From Iodobacter ciconiae (GTDB lineage: Bacteria; Pseudomonadota; Gammaproteobacteria; Burkholderiales; Chitinibacteraceae): DNA of 64,000 nucleotides. The notes below the pieces were generated by a model. It saw only the letters and a list, made by a program, of their open reading frames with translations. It did no database searches and was not told where the DNA came from. The stretch covers positions 1,054,001-1,118,000 of the forward strand of contig NZ_CP034433.1 of assembly GCF_003952345.1 (NCBI RefSeq), given 5' to 3'. Positions 26,057-36,687 of the stretch are shown one piece after another. The stretch's first letter is position 1, and every line of letters begins with the position of its first letter. A program made the position numbers and the translations under genes.

Positions 26057-28324
26057 ATGAATTCTTCTCTAATGCGCCGAGTCGGTCAGCATTGGCTGTG
26101 GTGGCTCGCCTACATCTCGATTAGCCTTGTGCTGCTTGCCCTGACAAGTTTTGTCTGGCTTGATTTTCGCCAGGCCAGAAATGCCCAGGATACAGTCCTG
26201 TCGCAGGACTTACTATGGCAAGAGCAGGGTCTGCGTTTGCATTTGCAAACAAATCAGAATGCGATTGAAAATCTGGCCTATGGCCTTTCGGCCAATGCTT
26301 TGCGAGAGGAGGATTTTCGTGCCAGAGCAGATGGCTTGCTGCGTGCGTCTCCTGAAATGTTGTCAATTGATTACGTTAATTCTTCGGGTAAGCGAGTGTG
26401 GGGTTTGCCTGCCTATAGCTCACGTCCACGAAGCCTGGTGCCTTTGGATCATCCTTTGCTGCTAGAGGTGATCGACGGTGCTGCTACGCTGGGATATGTT
26501 TTATATTCCACAGTGATTATGTCGGGTGAGCCCAAAGTTGCACAGGTCGTACTGGTTGTCCCTATTTTTAAAGGGACGGTGTATTTGGGGGCGGTGCTGG
26601 CCAGTTATGCGCTGCCCGCTATTTTGCAACAGCGAGTGCCCTGGTGGATGGTGCAGCGTTATGATTTATCTTTGCTTGATGATAAGGGCAATGTGCTGGC
26701 CCCGCATGATGCGCGGATTAATCAGACGGGTATTAGCAGGGCAGTGGGTTTTGAGCCGCTGGGCCATGGCTTGAAATTACGAGCCAGTGTACGGCATGAA
26801 AAGACGCCGGTTACTCAGCTCTGGTTGCTTGGTGTGGTTTTTGTTCTGCTGGTGTCTTTACTTTGGGCTTTAACGCTGCTGAAAAAGCGGATGCAGCAGC
26901 GCCAGCGGGCAGAGGGAGCATTACGCGACGAGATGCGTTTTCGCGCTGCGATGGAGGATTCCCTCACAACCGGCTTGCTGGCTATCAATACTTCAGGGCA
27001 TTTGATTTACGCAAATCTGGCTTTTTGCAGCATGGTAGGCAGATCACAGGCTGAATTGCTGGGTAAGTCTTCTCCTATGCCTTATTGGGCTCCGGAAGAG
27101 CTTAGTGCCTGTGCTGCAGCCTGGAATTCTCTTTTATCAGGCGAATGCCCGGTAAGTGGTTTTGCGCTACGTTTTATGCGCCGCGATGGCGAGCGCTTTG
27201 ATGTGCGGCTTTATTCTTCACGTCTGGTTGATGGTCGTGGCGAGCACCGTGGCTGGATGGCTTCTTTATATGATGTAACCGAACTACAAAGTGAGCGGGA
27301 AGCGTTGGCAGAATCGCGCAAGCAGCTTCTTACCGTTTTAGAAGGGCTGGATGCTGCGGTTTCAGTATTTGATGTGGATAGCGGTGTAGTGCGCTACAGG
27401 AATCGGCATCATAACCACACTTTTCCGCTGCAGGCCGATGGTGCGTGCTGCATGTGGCCATTTTTGCCCATGGGTGAGGCAACTTCTGAGCGGCAAGACC
27501 CAATTAGCGGGCGCTGGTTTCTGGTACAGCGCCGCCGTATTCAGTGGGTAGACGGGCTGGTGGCCTGGCTGGAAATTGCCGCAGATATTACAGAAAGGCG
27601 GCAGATTGCCGAAGAAGAGCGCGGACGGGAGGAAAAACTTCAGCATACGGCCAGATTGGTCAGTATGGGTGAGCTTGCATCCAGCCTGGCACATGAGCTG
27701 AATCAGCCATTGGCGGCCATTGCTGGTTATGCTGCTGCAGGTGAGGAAATTTTATCTCGGGATGAAAAGAATTCGGTCAGGCATATTCTGGCTAAAATGG
27801 GAGAGCAGGCGCGCCGCGCCGGGCAGATTATCAGTGGGATTCGTAATTTTTCATCCCGCCGGGCACCACGTAGCGAACCGTGTGATTTTGTCGAGTTGTT
27901 AGCTGTGCCTATGCAATTACTGGAACCCATGGCCAGAAAATATCAGAGCCGTATTGTTCTAGACTTAAGCTCTGACTTACCCAATGTGATGGGGGATGGT
28001 GTGATGCTGGAGCAGGTGCTATTTAACTTAATTAAGAATGGTATGGAGGCAATGATAGAAACCCCTGTGGAACAAAGAGAAATCAAAGTCAGTGCCTATG
28101 CAGGAAAAGACTGGCTGGAAGTGTGTGTGGCCGATCGAGGGTCGGGAATTGAAAACCCTGCGCTGTTATTTCAGTCTTTTTATACCAGTAAGCCCGAAGG
28201 AATGGGGATTGGTTTGAATATTTGTCGCTCTGTTATTGAACAACACCAAGGGCACTTAAAAATTCAGGCCAATCCTGATGGCGGTAGTTGTTTTATTTTC
28301 CGCCTTCCTATTGTTTTATCTTGA
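26057..28324 (+). CDS. PAS-containing membrane sensor histidine kinase
   Basis: A 755-residue sensor kinase. Two membrane helices (about 13-35 and 257-278) enclose a periplasmic sensor domain. They are followed by PAS-like segments (about 300-410 and 420-510) and a HisKA/HATPase core. The phosphoacceptor is His546 in SLAHELNQPLAAIAGY; the N box (NLIKNGMEAM), G1 (DRGSGI) and G2 (GMGIGLNIC) are intact. The FixL/DctB type of H-box fits the FixJ-like regulator encoded next. The pair precedes a sugar ABC transporter operon, which suggests but does not prove that it controls sugar uptake. Confidence 0.92.
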   Translation: MNSSLMRRVGQHWLWWLAYISISLVLLALTSFVWLDFRQARNAQDTVLSQDLLWQEQGLRLHLQTNQNAIENLAYGLSANALREEDFRARADGLLRASPEMLSIDYVNSSGKRVWGLPAYSSRPRSLVPLDHPLLLEVIDGAATLGYVLYSTVIMSGEPKVAQVVLVVPIFKGTVYLGAVLASYALPAILQQRVPWWMVQRYDLSLLDDKGNVLAPHDARINQTGISRAVGFEPLGHGLKLRASVRHEKTPVTQLWLLGVVFVLLVSLLWALTLLKKRMQQRQRAEGALRDEMRFRAAMEDSLTTGLLAINTSGHLIYANLAFCSMVGRSQAELLGKSSPMPYWAPEELSACAAAWNSLLSGECPVSGFALRFMRRDGERFDVRLYSSRLVDGRGEHRGWMASLYDVTELQSEREALAESRKQLLTVLEGLDAAVSVFDVDSGVVRYRNRHHNHTFPLQADGACCMWPFLPMGEATSERQDPISGRWFLVQRRRIQWVDGLVAWLEIAADITERRQIAEEERGREEKLQHTARLVSMGELASSLAHELNQPLAAIAGYAAAGEEILSRDEKNSVRHILAKMGEQARRAGQIISGIRNFSSRRAPRSEPCDFVELLAVPMQLLEPMARKYQSRIVLDLSSDLPNVMGDGVMLEQVLFNLIKNGMEAMIETPVEQREIKVSAYAGKDWLEVCVADRGSGIENPALLFQSFYTSKPEGMGIGLNICRSVIEQHQGHLKIQANPDGGSCFIFRLPIVLS

Positions 28325-28438
28325 ATGAGAGCCGAACCATCGAGAAATCACTGATTCAATGTTTATTCCTGGTAATAGGGGGTAACAATAGTGACTTTCA
28401 TGGTCCTCTTAAGTATTTTTATTTTGAAAGGTAATCGT

Positions 28439-29047
28439 ATGCGACCAATTGCTGTAATTGATGATGACTCCGCTGTTCGTGATGCATTGCAAATTTTATT
28501 CGAAGCACATCAATGGCCTGTTTTTGGCTTTGAATCAGCAGAGCATTTTTTAAATGAGGCTGATGCGGCAGATTATAGCTGTCTGATTATTGATGTTCGT
28601 ATGACGGGCATGAGTGGTTTAGAGCTTTATTCTGAATTAAAAAATGCATTTTATTTACCTCCGGTTATTTTCCTAACGGGCCATGCCGATGTACCGATGG
28701 CCGTTGCCGCAGTTAAAGATGGCGTCATGGATTTCCTGGAGAAACCATGTGATTACAGCCTTTTGGTTTCCAGAATTGAAGCTTGCCTTGCCAGAGATGA
28801 AGAGGCACGAAGTGCCTGGAATGCCCGCCAGTCACTGGATGAGCGCCTGGAAAGCCTTACTCCCCGCGAGCGTGAAGTGCTGCGTGAATTACTTACTGGT
28901 CGCTTAAACAAGCAAATTGCTGATGAGCTGGATATCAGTATCAAAACGGTAGAAGTCCACCGTGCGCGTATTTATACCAAATTAAAAGTGCGCTCGGCAG
29001 GAGGCTTGGCGGCCTCGTTAAAAGGAGTACAAATTTCCGAGATTTAA
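28439..29047 (+). CDS. FixJ/NarL-type two-component response regulator
   Basis: A 202-residue regulator. The receiver domain has the acidic pocket (D8-D10), phospho-acceptor Asp52 (LIIDVRMTGMSG), and the FLTGHAD and FLEKP switch residues. A C-terminal LuxR-type helix-turn-helix (about 140-200, LTPREREVLRELLTG and KQIADELDISIKTVEVHR) binds DNA. The ATG at 28439 is preferred over an upstream GTG because gaaagg is correctly placed and the receiver begins at MRPIAVIDDD. Cognate to the kinase 115 bases upstream. Confidence 0.94.
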   Translation: MRPIAVIDDDSAVRDALQILFEAHQWPVFGFESAEHFLNEADAADYSCLIIDVRMTGMSGLELYSELKNAFYLPPVIFLTGHADVPMAVAAVKDGVMDFLEKPCDYSLLVSRIEACLARDEEARSAWNARQSLDERLESLTPREREVLRELLTGRLNKQIADELDISIKTVEVHRARIYTKLKVRSAGGLAASLKGVQISEI

Positions 29048-29222
29048 TTTCTGCATGAAATAAAAAGCGTTATTCCTGTGTTGGTTTATGTTGACTAAGG
29101 TATTTTACCTAAGGTCAAGTGCTAATGGTGTTTTGCCTCATATAAATGGCTTTTTTGCCAAACTAGAGTCATTAGGGCACACAAAGCCAGCAAAGTGCAT
29201 ACCCAACATAAGGATGACGATA

Positions 29223-30467
29223 ATGCAGAAACTGAAGGTGAGTTTGTTGACGGCTAGCTGTTCAATTGCATTTTCTGTACATGCAGCAGATATTGAAGTC
29301 TTACACTGGTGGACTTCCGGAGGGGAAGCAAAAGCGGCTGTTGAGCTTAAAAAAATGCTGGAAGCCAAAGGTCATAAGTGGAAAGATTTTGCGGTTGCTG
29401 GCGGGGCAGGGGATAACGCAATGACGGCGCTTAAAACCCGTGTGGTATCTGGTCAGCCGCCAGCTGCAGCTCAGATCAAAGGGCCATCTATCCAGGAATG
29501 GGGTAATGAAGGTGTGCTGGCTTCTTTAGATGATGTGGCTAAAAAAGAAGGCTGGGATAAATTATTGCCGCCCGAGGTTGCCAGCATCATGAAATACAAA
29601 GGCAGCTACGTGGCAGCTCCTGTGAATGTGCATCGAGTAAACTGGTTGTGGGTGAATCCTGATTTATTGAAAAAAGCAAATGCCAAGGTGCCCACAAGCT
29701 GGGATGAGTTTTTTAAAACGGCCGATGCCCTACAAAAAGCGGGCATTCAGCCACTGGCCCATGGCGGCCAGTCCTGGCAGGACGCCACAGTATTTGAAGC
29801 GGTTGCCTTAGGGGTGGGCGGCAGTGATTTCTATAAAAAAGCCTTTATTCAGTTAGACCCCGCCACGTTAACCAGCGCCAATATGATTAAGGTGCTGAGT
29901 ACCTACAAAAAACTCAAGCTATACACCGATAAAAATGCCTCTGGACGGGAGTGGAATCTGGCTACGTCAATGGTTATCAGTGGTAAAGCCGCCATGCAGA
30001 TTATGGGCGACTGGGCCAAGGGAGAATTCCTGGCTGCAGGTAAAGTTCCGGGTAAAGATTTTCTCTGTGTGGCAGCGCCTGGCACTGCGGGCGCTTACAC
30101 TTTTAATATCGATAGTTTCGCTATGTTTAAACTGCCAAATAAAGAGGCTGAAAAAGGGCAGAAAGATCTGGCTGTAACATTGATGAGCCCCGCATTTCAG
30201 GAAACCTTTAATTTGAATAAAGGTTCAATTCCTGTTCGCCAAGGCCTGGATATGAGCAAATTCGATGATTGTGGCAAGAAATCAGCTGAGGATTTTAAAG
30301 CCACTTCAGCCAAAGGATCATTGCTGCCATCCTGGGCGCATGGAATGGCAATGTATTCTGCTACTCAAGGTGCGGTGGTCGATGTCATTTCGCAATTCTG
30401 GAATGATGACACCATGACCGCTCAGCAAGCAAGCGTGAAGTTGGCTGCGGCAGCAAAGATTAAATAA
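29223..30467 (+). CDS. Sugar ABC transporter periplasmic binding protein
   Basis: A 414-residue extracellular solute-binding protein of family 1. The ATG at 29223 has aagga eight bases upstream and opens a Sec signal (MQKLKVSLLTASCSIAFSVH, cleaved after AHA). The mature protein starts ADIEVLHWWTSGGEAKA, the usual entry of glucose/mannose-type binding proteins (GtsA, GltB). A Cys pair near the C-terminal third (FLCVA and DDCGK) could form the disulfide seen in these proteins. It begins a four-gene transporter operon. Substrate is probably an aldose such as glucose; that is inference. Confidence 0.92.
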   Translation: MQKLKVSLLTASCSIAFSVHAADIEVLHWWTSGGEAKAAVELKKMLEAKGHKWKDFAVAGGAGDNAMTALKTRVVSGQPPAAAQIKGPSIQEWGNEGVLASLDDVAKKEGWDKLLPPEVASIMKYKGSYVAAPVNVHRVNWLWVNPDLLKKANAKVPTSWDEFFKTADALQKAGIQPLAHGGQSWQDATVFEAVALGVGGSDFYKKAFIQLDPATLTSANMIKVLSTYKKLKLYTDKNASGREWNLATSMVISGKAAMQIMGDWAKGEFLAAGKVPGKDFLCVAAPGTAGAYTFNIDSFAMFKLPNKEAEKGQKDLAVTLMSPAFQETFNLNKGSIPVRQGLDMSKFDDCGKKSAEDFKATSAKGSLLPSWAHGMAMYSATQGAVVDVISQFWNDDTMTAQQASVKLAAAAKIK

Positions 30468-30589
30468 ATGCTGTTGCCGACGGGGATACTGCCCCGTTTT
30501 GTCTGCTTCTCTCATAAGAAATAAAGTGGATTTCTTTGTTTCTTATGAGATTGCCTTGCATGCGAGACTAAAAAACTCCGGAGGAAACA

Positions 30590-31492
30590 ATGTCTAGATC
30601 CGCTCAGGAAGCACAATATGGCTTCGCGGAGCGCTGGCTGCCGCGTCTTGTTTTAGCACCTTCATTTTTACTGACCTTGATTTTTTTATATGGTTTTATT
30701 CTTTGGAATGGTTATTTATCGTTTACGGCTTCGCGTTTAATGCCTAATTTAGAGTGGGTGGGAATAGCGCAGTATCAGGTTTTATTTGAAAGTGAGCGTT
30801 GGTGGGTTGCTGTAAAAAATCTATTTATCTTTGCAGGTTTATTTATTAGTAGTGGAATGGTAATCGGTATTAGTCTGGCTATTTTTTTAGATCAGAAAAT
30901 CCGTGGTGAAGGTATATTACGCACGATTTATCTCTATCCAATGGCCCTCTCTTTTGTGGTTACGGGTACTGCGTGGAAATGGATGTTAAATCCCGGGTTG
31001 GGCTTAGAAAAGCTTATGCATGACTGGGGTTTTACTCAGTTTACTTTTGATTGGCTGGTTAATTCCGAAATGTCGATTTATACCGTGGTGATTGCAGGGG
31101 TATGGCAATCATCGGGTTTTGTTATGGCACTGTTTCTGGCTGGTTTACGTAGCGTGGACGATTCCATATTAAAAGCTGCACAAATTGATGGTGCTTCTTT
31201 AACCAGAATTTACTGGAAAATTATTCTTCCTGCATTAAGGCCGGTTTTTTTTTCCACTCTGATGATTCTGTCTCATATTGCTATTAAGAGTTTTGATCTG
31301 GTGATGGCATTAACGGGAGGTGGGCCGGGGTTTTCTTCCGATGTGCCCGCTACCTTTATGTATGCAATGGCATTTACCCGCGGGCAAATGGGTGTAGGGG
31401 CGGCTAGCTCGATGATGATGCTGGCAACTGTTGCTGCACTGGTCGTGCCCTATCTTTATTCGGAATTGCGAGGCAAGAAAAATGGAAAATAA
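30590..31492 (+). CDS. Sugar ABC transporter permease (MalF/GtsB-like)
   Basis: A 300-residue inner-membrane protein with six predicted helices. The EAA loop is visible as AAQIDGASLTRIYWKIILPALRP-like sequence near residue 200, which docks on the ATPase. ggaggaaac precedes the ATG. It follows the binding protein and overlaps the next permease gene by 11 bases, so the two permeases are translationally coupled. The pair forms the membrane channel of the transporter. Confidence 0.93.
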   Translation: MSRSAQEAQYGFAERWLPRLVLAPSFLLTLIFLYGFILWNGYLSFTASRLMPNLEWVGIAQYQVLFESERWWVAVKNLFIFAGLFISSGMVIGISLAIFLDQKIRGEGILRTIYLYPMALSFVVTGTAWKWMLNPGLGLEKLMHDWGFTQFTFDWLVNSEMSIYTVVIAGVWQSSGFVMALFLAGLRSVDDSILKAAQIDGASLTRIYWKIILPALRPVFFSTLMILSHIAIKSFDLVMALTGGGPGFSSDVPATFMYAMAFTRGQMGVGAASSMMMLATVAALVVPYLYSELRGKKNGK

Positions 31493-32333
31493 AATGGGCA
31501 GAGCTCTGCTATATTCCGTGCTGTGTTTGCTTGCATTTTATTATTTATTGCCACTGTACGTGATGCTTATTACTTCAGTTAAAGAGCTGGATGAAATAAG
31601 AAGTGGCAATTTACTTTCATTTCCGTTATTCATTTCTTTTGATGCATGGAGTAAAGCATGGTCATCATCCTGTACGGGAGTCGAGTGCCATGGGTTATCT
31701 TCCTATTTTTTTAATTCAGTCAAAATGGTTGTTCCGAGCGTATTAATCTCTACTACACTTGGAGCAATTAATGGCTATGTATTGGCTAAATGGCGTTTTA
31801 AAGGCTCTGAAATTATTTTTGCCATGATTTTATTTGGTGTGTTTATGCCCTTCCAGGTATTACTCTTGCCTATGGCGCAGACATTAGGCTGGCTGGGGAT
31901 TGCCAGCTCGACCACTGGCCTTGTTTTTGTGCATGTGGTGTGTGGGCTGGCTTCAACGACATTATTTTTCAGAAATTATTATGTAGGTATTCCGGATGAG
32001 CTAATTAAGGCCGCAAGGCTGGATGGTGCAGGATTCTGGCGTATTTTCTTTAAAATCATCCTGCCCATGTCAACGCCTATTATTATGGTGACACTGATCT
32101 GGCAATTTACCAATATCTGGAACGATTTTTTATTTGGTGTGGTTTTTTCAGCAGGGGATAGCCAGCCCATTACAGTGGGATTAAATAATCTGGCAAATAC
32201 TTCTACATCGGTTAAAGAATACAACGTCGATATGGCTGCGGCTATTATTGCGGCTTTACCAACCATCATGGTGTATGTTTTTGCTGGTAAATACTTTGTC
32301 CGTGGTTTAACGGCAGGTGCCGTGAAAGGCTAA
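31482..32333 (+). CDS. Sugar ABC transporter permease (MalG/GtsC-like)
   Basis: A 283-residue permease with six hydrophobic helices and the EAA loop AARLDGAGFWRIFFKIILP. The ATG at 31482 (MENKMGRALLYS) overlaps the end of the first permease gene. An upstream in-frame TTG would add a poor-quality extension lying wholly inside the previous gene. It ends RGLTAGAVKG, the standard C-terminus of this permease family. A small periplasmic insertion contains two Cys (SCTGVECHG), also seen in glucose-type systems. Confidence 0.93.
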   Translation: MENKMGRALLYSVLCLLAFYYLLPLYVMLITSVKELDEIRSGNLLSFPLFISFDAWSKAWSSSCTGVECHGLSSYFFNSVKMVVPSVLISTTLGAINGYVLAKWRFKGSEIIFAMILFGVFMPFQVLLLPMAQTLGWLGIASSTTGLVFVHVVCGLASTTLFFRNYYVGIPDELIKAARLDGAGFWRIFFKIILPMSTPIIMVTLIWQFTNIWNDFLFGVVFSAGDSQPITVGLNNLANTSTSVKEYNVDMAAAIIAALPTIMVYVFAGKYFVRGLTAGAVKG

Positions 32334-32389
32334 AATGCTGTAAACCAAATTCTACCTAAATAACACCGGTTTTATATGGGGAATAAACA

Positions 32390-33481
32390 ATGGGCGCGCT
32401 GGCAATTAAAAATATTATTAAAAGTTTTGGTGATGCCGATATTCTAAAAGGCATCAATATTACAATTGAAGCAGGTGAGTTTCTAATTCTGGTTGGCCCA
32501 TCTGGCTGTGGTAAATCCACTTTACTGAATATTATTGCCGGCCTTGATACTCCAACAAGTGGTGAGATTTATATCGGCGGGCGGGAAGTCAATGATGTGC
32601 CGCCTAAAGACCGGGATATTGCTATGGTATTTCAAAGCTATGCACTTTATCCCACTATGAGTGTTCGGCAGAATATCGCATTTGGATTGGAAACCCGCGG
32701 CGTGCCTAAAAAAGAGCAGGAAGATATTATTGAGCGTGTTTCTAAAATGTTGCAAATTACATCATTACTCAACCGAAAGCCTGCTGAATTATCCGGTGGG
32801 CAGCGGCAGCGTGTGGCAATGGGCCGTGCTTTAGCGCGTAACCCAATCTTATTTTTATTTGATGAGCCGCTGTCTAATTTGGATGCCAAATTACGAGTGG
32901 AAATGCGCACTGAAATAAAACAACTGCATCAGCGCTTAAAAACCACCATTGTTTATGTGACTCACGATCAAATTGAGGCGATGACACTGGGGGACAAAAT
33001 TGCGGTTATGAAAGAGGGGATTATTCAGCAGTTTGGCAGCCCGCAGGATATTTATGAAAAACCTTTTAATTTATTTGTGGCCGGTTTTATTGGCTCGCCT
33101 TCGATGAATTTTATTCCCTGTCACTTGGCCGAACAAAATGGCAGTGTGGGGGTGAGCTTGCAATCTGAAGGAGATATTCGGTTTTTTCCTGTAAAACAAA
33201 GCGCACAACTCACCCGGTATGTGGGGCAGAAAGTACTCTTGGGTATCCGGCCCGAGCAGCTTGATGTGGCAGAATCTGAAACGGCTGGCTTGGACTGCCT
33301 TGTACAGCTCACCGAGCCAACTGGCCCTGACACGATGATTTTTACAGAAATAAACCACAGCCCCGTTGTGGCACGGATTCATCCCAGAGCTGCAAAAAAG
33401 CCGGGTGAAACGTTGCGTTTATCACTGGATATGAGTAAGGCGGTAATGTTTGATCTGGAAACCACCTTAAGGATTGACTGA
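32390..33481 (+). CDS. Sugar ABC transporter ATPase (MalK/UgpC-like)
   Basis: A 363-residue ATPase energising the transporter. Walker [10 protein letters not shown] (about 36-44), Q loop FQSYALYP, signature LSGGQRQRV, Walker [13 protein letters not shown] and the switch histidine in THDQIEAM are all present. The C-terminal regulatory TOBE region (about 240-363) is of the MalK/UgpC type. It is the last gene of the four-gene operon. Confidence 0.96.
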   Translation: MGALAIKNIIKSFGDADILKGINITIEAGEFLILVGPSGCGKSTLLNIIAGLDTPTSGEIYIGGREVNDVPPKDRDIAMVFQSYALYPTMSVRQNIAFGLETRGVPKKEQEDIIERVSKMLQITSLLNRKPAELSGGQRQRVAMGRALARNPILFLFDEPLSNLDAKLRVEMRTEIKQLHQRLKTTIVYVTHDQIEAMTLGDKIAVMKEGIIQQFGSPQDIYEKPFNLFVAGFIGSPSMNFIPCHLAEQNGSVGVSLQSEGDIRFFPVKQSAQLTRYVGQKVLLGIRPEQLDVAESETAGLDCLVQLTEPTGPDTMIFTEINHSPVVARIHPRAAKKPGETLRLSLDMSKAVMFDLETTLRID

Positions 33482-33563
33482 TTTTTTGCCGTGTGCGTCA
33501 TTATTCCCCGTCTTCCCTGGCCCGCATATCGTAAGATGGCGGGCTTATTTTGCTGGGTATTTA

Positions 33564-33899
33564 ATGATGAATGTGTATTTTTTATTAGCAATAGCCATTG
33601 CGGCTGAGGTGGTTGCTACATCGGCTCTAAAAGCCACTGAAGGCTTTAGTCGGCCGATGCCCAGTATGATCGTGGTTGTGGGCTATGGCGTGGCGTTCTG
33701 GATGTTGTCTTTAGTGCTGAAAAGTGTGCCCGTTGGCGTGGCCTATGCAATCTGGTCAGGGATGGGCATTGTGCTGGTGACCATTGTGGCGATGCTGTTT
33801 TACGGCCAGAAACCGGACTGGCCGGCCATTATCGGTTTGGGTCTGATTGTCAGTGGGGTAGTGGTATTACAGTTGTTTTCCAAGATGTCGGCGCATTAG
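33564..33899 (+). CDS. Small multidrug resistance (SMR) efflux protein
   Basis: A 111-residue protein with four membrane helices. The essential glutamate is in helix 1 ([18 protein letters not shown], Glu14), and [19 protein letters not shown] is the conserved helix 3-4 region. EmrE/QacE-type members exchange protons for quaternary ammonium compounds as an antiparallel dimer. The ATG-ATG start (33564) lies 82 bases after the ABC ATPase stop. A longer upstream extension lacks family similarity. Confidence 0.92.
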   Translation: MMNVYFLLAIAIAAEVVATSALKATEGFSRPMPSMIVVVGYGVAFWMLSLVLKSVPVGVAYAIWSGMGIVLVTIVAMLFYGQKPDWPAIIGLGLIVSGVVVLQLFSKMSAH

Positions 33900-33955
33900 T
33901 TTTTTATACAGAAAACGCTTTGCAATTTATTGCTGGGTTAAATTAGGCCGATAAA

Positions 33956-34552
33956 TCAAACGCTGCGTCGCTCTATCATGGCCTGGGCCAGCGTGCCGGC
34001 GTCAACGTGCTCCAGCTCGCCGCCAACCGGCATGCCCCGGGCGATACGGCTGACTTTTAAGCCCCGGGCTCTGAGCATTTCGGCCAGATAATGCGCGGTG
34101 GCCTCACCTTCGGTGGTGAAGTTGGTGGCCAAGATGACCTCTTTCACAATGCCATCGCTGGCACGCTCCAAGAGTCTTTCTAAGGCGATATCTTTAGGGC
34201 CAATGCCATCTAGCGGGCTTAGCCTGCCCATTAAAACAAAATACAGGCCATGAAAAGCCAGTGTTTGCTCTAGCATCATTAAGTCAGTCGGCATCTCTAC
34301 GACGCAGAGCAGAGTGTGCTGGCGTTTTTCATCGCTGCATACATCGCATAAATCCACTTCGGAAAAGGTATTGCACAGGCTGCAATGCTTGAGTTTGATC
34401 AGGGCGTTGTTGAGTGCTGTTGCCAGATCCGCTGCCGTTTTCTGATCGCGCTGCATTAAATGAAAAGCCATTCTTTGTGCGGATTTCGGGCCAATGCCGG
34501 GCAGGGTTTTCAGTGCGGCAATTAGTGCATGCAGAGATGGTGGTGTAGACAT
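33956..34552 (-). CDS. recR: Recombination mediator RecR
   Basis: A 198-residue protein that with RecO/RecF loads RecA at gaps. It shows the N-terminal helix-hairpin-helix ([16 protein letters not shown]), a Cys4 zinc site ([16 protein letters not shown]) and the TOPRIM domain ([15 protein letters not shown]). It is the last gene of the conserved dnaX-ybaB-recR operon, starting about 90 bases after ybaB. Confidence 0.97.
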   Translation of the reverse strand: MSTPPSLHALIAALKTLPGIGPKSAQRMAFHLMQRDQKTAADLATALNNALIKLKHCSLCNTFSEVDLCDVCSDEKRQHTLLCVVEMPTDLMMLEQTLAFHGLYFVLMGRLSPLDGIGPKDIALERLLERASDGIVKEVILATNFTTEGEATAHYLAEMLRARGLKVSRIARGMPVGGELEHVDAGTLAQAMIERRSV

Positions 34553-34641
34553 GGGGTGCTCTGGCGTAAAAAAGGGGCTGATTGCCCCCTTTGGATAGAT
34601 GCGTAGGGAAGGGCTTAACTTCCATACGAAACCAAGCTAAA

Positions 34642-34971
34642 TTAAAACGGCATTTTAAAGCCCGGTGGCAATTGCATGCCAGCGGTAAAGCCTGCCATTT
34701 TTGCTTCGGATGTTGATGCGGCTTTACGTACGGCATCGTTAAATGCAGCAGCGATCAGATCTTCCAGCATATCCTTATCATCGGTCATCAGGCTGTCATC
34801 AATGACAACGCGTTTCACAACATTGGCGCAGGTCATCACTACCTTTACCATACCCGCACCGGCCTGGCCTTCTACTTCTACGGTTGCTAATTCATCCTGC
34901 GCTTTTTTCATGTTTTCTTGCATTTGTTGGGCTTGTTTCATCAGATTGCCCATGCCGGCTTTACCAAACAT
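34642..34971 (-). CDS. ybaB: YbaB/EbfC nucleoid-associated protein
   Basis: A 109-residue DNA-binding protein. The start [18 protein letters not shown] is the invariant family N-terminus and has a strong aaggag site, so the longer upstream extension is rejected. The helical region (about 8-30) and beta-rich core ([14 protein letters not shown]) are typical. It binds DNA as a claw-like dimer. It lies between dnaX (16 bases away) and recR. Confidence 0.95.
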   Translation of the reverse strand: MFGKAGMGNLMKQAQQMQENMKKAQDELATVEVEGQAGAGMVKVVMTCANVVKRVVIDDSLMTDDKDMLEDLIAAAFNDAVRKAASTSEAKMAGFTAGMQLPPGFKMPF

Positions 34972-34987
34972 TGTTTTGCTCCTTGGT

Positions 34988-36685
34988 TTAACTGAGTGGT
35001 TTGATTGAATCGGGAATGACCGTGGCACCAAAATCACGTACCACGGATTGTACAAAAGGATCGTTTTGAATGGATTGTGTTGCCTCGGCAAGGCGTGCCA
35101 TTTTTTCTCTTAAGGCAATGGCAGCCGGGGTGTCGCCGCTGGCCGAGCCAAGGGTGATGGTTAGCGAAATATCATGGCCAAAGTGGTTGCTGAGTGCTTC
35201 GCGCAGCTTTTCCTGATAGGCGCGGCTGGCAACGGCTGTATGCTCTTCGCCTACTAATAGCTCAATCGAGTTTGCGGTATAGCCCAGTAATTCAGCATTT
35301 TGCGCCAGCATGCCTGCGGCTCCGAGCTTGAGTTGCAGAATCAGCGCTCGCCAGTCGCCATTAAACGGGCTGCTTGTGACTGGCTCTGAAATGGCTGCTG
35401 GTGCCGGGGCAGGTGGAGCAGCCGGCTCTTCCTCGTGCCAGGGCGGCGCATCGTAATGGCTTGGCTCCTCGCTGATGGGCGGGCGCGGCGCAGCCTGTTG
35501 CTGTACTGGTGGATTGGGTACGGGTGCAGCTTGTGGGGCCACTGCCGGAGCGGGCGTTGCAACAGGATGTGCGGGTAATGGCAGATTAATCTGGCTTGCT
35601 TCTGCCGGAGAAAAAGCCAGCATTCGCAATAGCGTCATGCTAAAGCCCGCGTATTCATCCGGAGCAAGTGGCAGATCACGGCGGCCGTGCAGGGCAATTT
35701 GATAATACAGCTGCGTGTCTTCCGGGCTCATGGCCTGAGCGAGTTCGGCAATTTGCGCCCTTTGTGGCAAATCGTCGGCCAAAGCTTTAGGCACGGCCTG
35801 TGCAACGGCTACCTGATGTAATAAGTGTGCTAATTCGTGCAAGGCCGATTCGTAAGATAAGCCACGGCCTGCAATGGCATCGGTAGCTGCTAATACAGCA
35901 TTGCCATCGCCTGCAATCAGTGCCTGCAGAATATCGAAAAGATAACTCTGATCCACCGCGCCCAGCATGGCGCGCACGGCCAGCTCGCCTACATCACCAC
36001 CGCCATAGGCAATGGCCTGATCAAGCAAACTGAGCGCATCGCGCATTGAGCCATTGGCAGCATGGCCAATCACATTGAGTGCACTTTGCTCAAAGCTGAT
36101 TTCTTCGGCTTGCAATACCTGTGTTAAATGGCCGCAGACTTGCTGCGGCGTCATTTGGCGTAAAGAAAACTGCAGGCATCGGCTTAGTACCGTAATCGGT
36201 ACTTTTTGCGGGTCAGTTGTGGCTAGAATAAATTTAACGTGGGCAGGTGGCTCTTCCAGTGTTTTAAGCATGGCGTTAAAAGCACTTTTTGACAGCATGT
36301 GTACTTCGTCAATGATGTACACTTTGAACCGCCCGGCGGTCGGCGAGTACTGTGCGTTGTCGAGTACTTCGCGAATATTGTCGATGCCGGTGTTTGATGC
36401 TGCGTCGATCTCTAAAAGATCAACAAAGCGCCCCGCGTCAATCTGCGTGCAGGCCGAGCACACACCGCACGGCGTGGACGTAATGCCTGTTTCACAATTC
36501 AGCGCTTTTGCCATAATCCGCGCGATGGTGGTCTTACCCACTCCGCGTGTGCCGGTCAGCAGATAGGCATGGTGTAAACGATCATTTGCGAAGGCATTTG
36601 CCAGCGCTTTGATCACATGTTCTTGCCCAACAAGTTGGGCGAATGATTTAGGCCGCCATTTGCGTGCCAGTACTTGATAAGCCAT
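34988..36685 (-). CDS. dnaX: DNA polymerase III subunits gamma and tau
   Basis: A 565-residue clamp-loader ATPase. Walker [10 protein letters not shown] (about 45-53), a Cys4 zinc module (CETG...CGVCSAC), Walker [11 protein letters not shown] and the SRC motif (LSRCLQF) are visible. A Pro/Ala/Gln-rich linker (about 370-440) is followed by the tau-specific C-terminal domain. I did not find a convincing AAAAAAG frameshift site for gamma in the expected region, so gamma may be made otherwise or not at all. It heads the dnaX-ybaB-recR operon. Confidence 0.97.
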   Translation of the reverse strand: MAYQVLARKWRPKSFAQLVGQEHVIKALANAFANDRLHHAYLLTGTRGVGKTTIARIMAKALNCETGITSTPCGVCSACTQIDAGRFVDLLEIDAASNTGIDNIREVLDNAQYSPTAGRFKVYIIDEVHMLSKSAFNAMLKTLEEPPAHVKFILATTDPQKVPITVLSRCLQFSLRQMTPQQVCGHLTQVLQAEEISFEQSALNVIGHAANGSMRDALSLLDQAIAYGGGDVGELAVRAMLGAVDQSYLFDILQALIAGDGNAVLAATDAIAGRGLSYESALHELAHLLHQVAVAQAVPKALADDLPQRAQIAELAQAMSPEDTQLYYQIALHGRRDLPLAPDEYAGFSMTLLRMLAFSPAEASQINLPLPAHPVATPAPAVAPQAAPVPNPPVQQQAAPRPPISEEPSHYDAPPWHEEEPAAPPAPAPAAISEPVTSSPFNGDWRALILQLKLGAAGMLAQNAELLGYTANSIELLVGEEHTAVASRAYQEKLREALSNHFGHDISLTITLGSASGDTPAAIALREKMARLAEATQSIQNDPFVQSVVRDFGATVIPDSIKPLS

Positions 36686-36687
36686 AG

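Noticed and set aside
35090..35120. A-run in dnaX as a programmed frameshift site for gamma
   Set aside because: It is near the 3' end, not the AAAAAAG form, and has no stop placed to give a gamma-size product.
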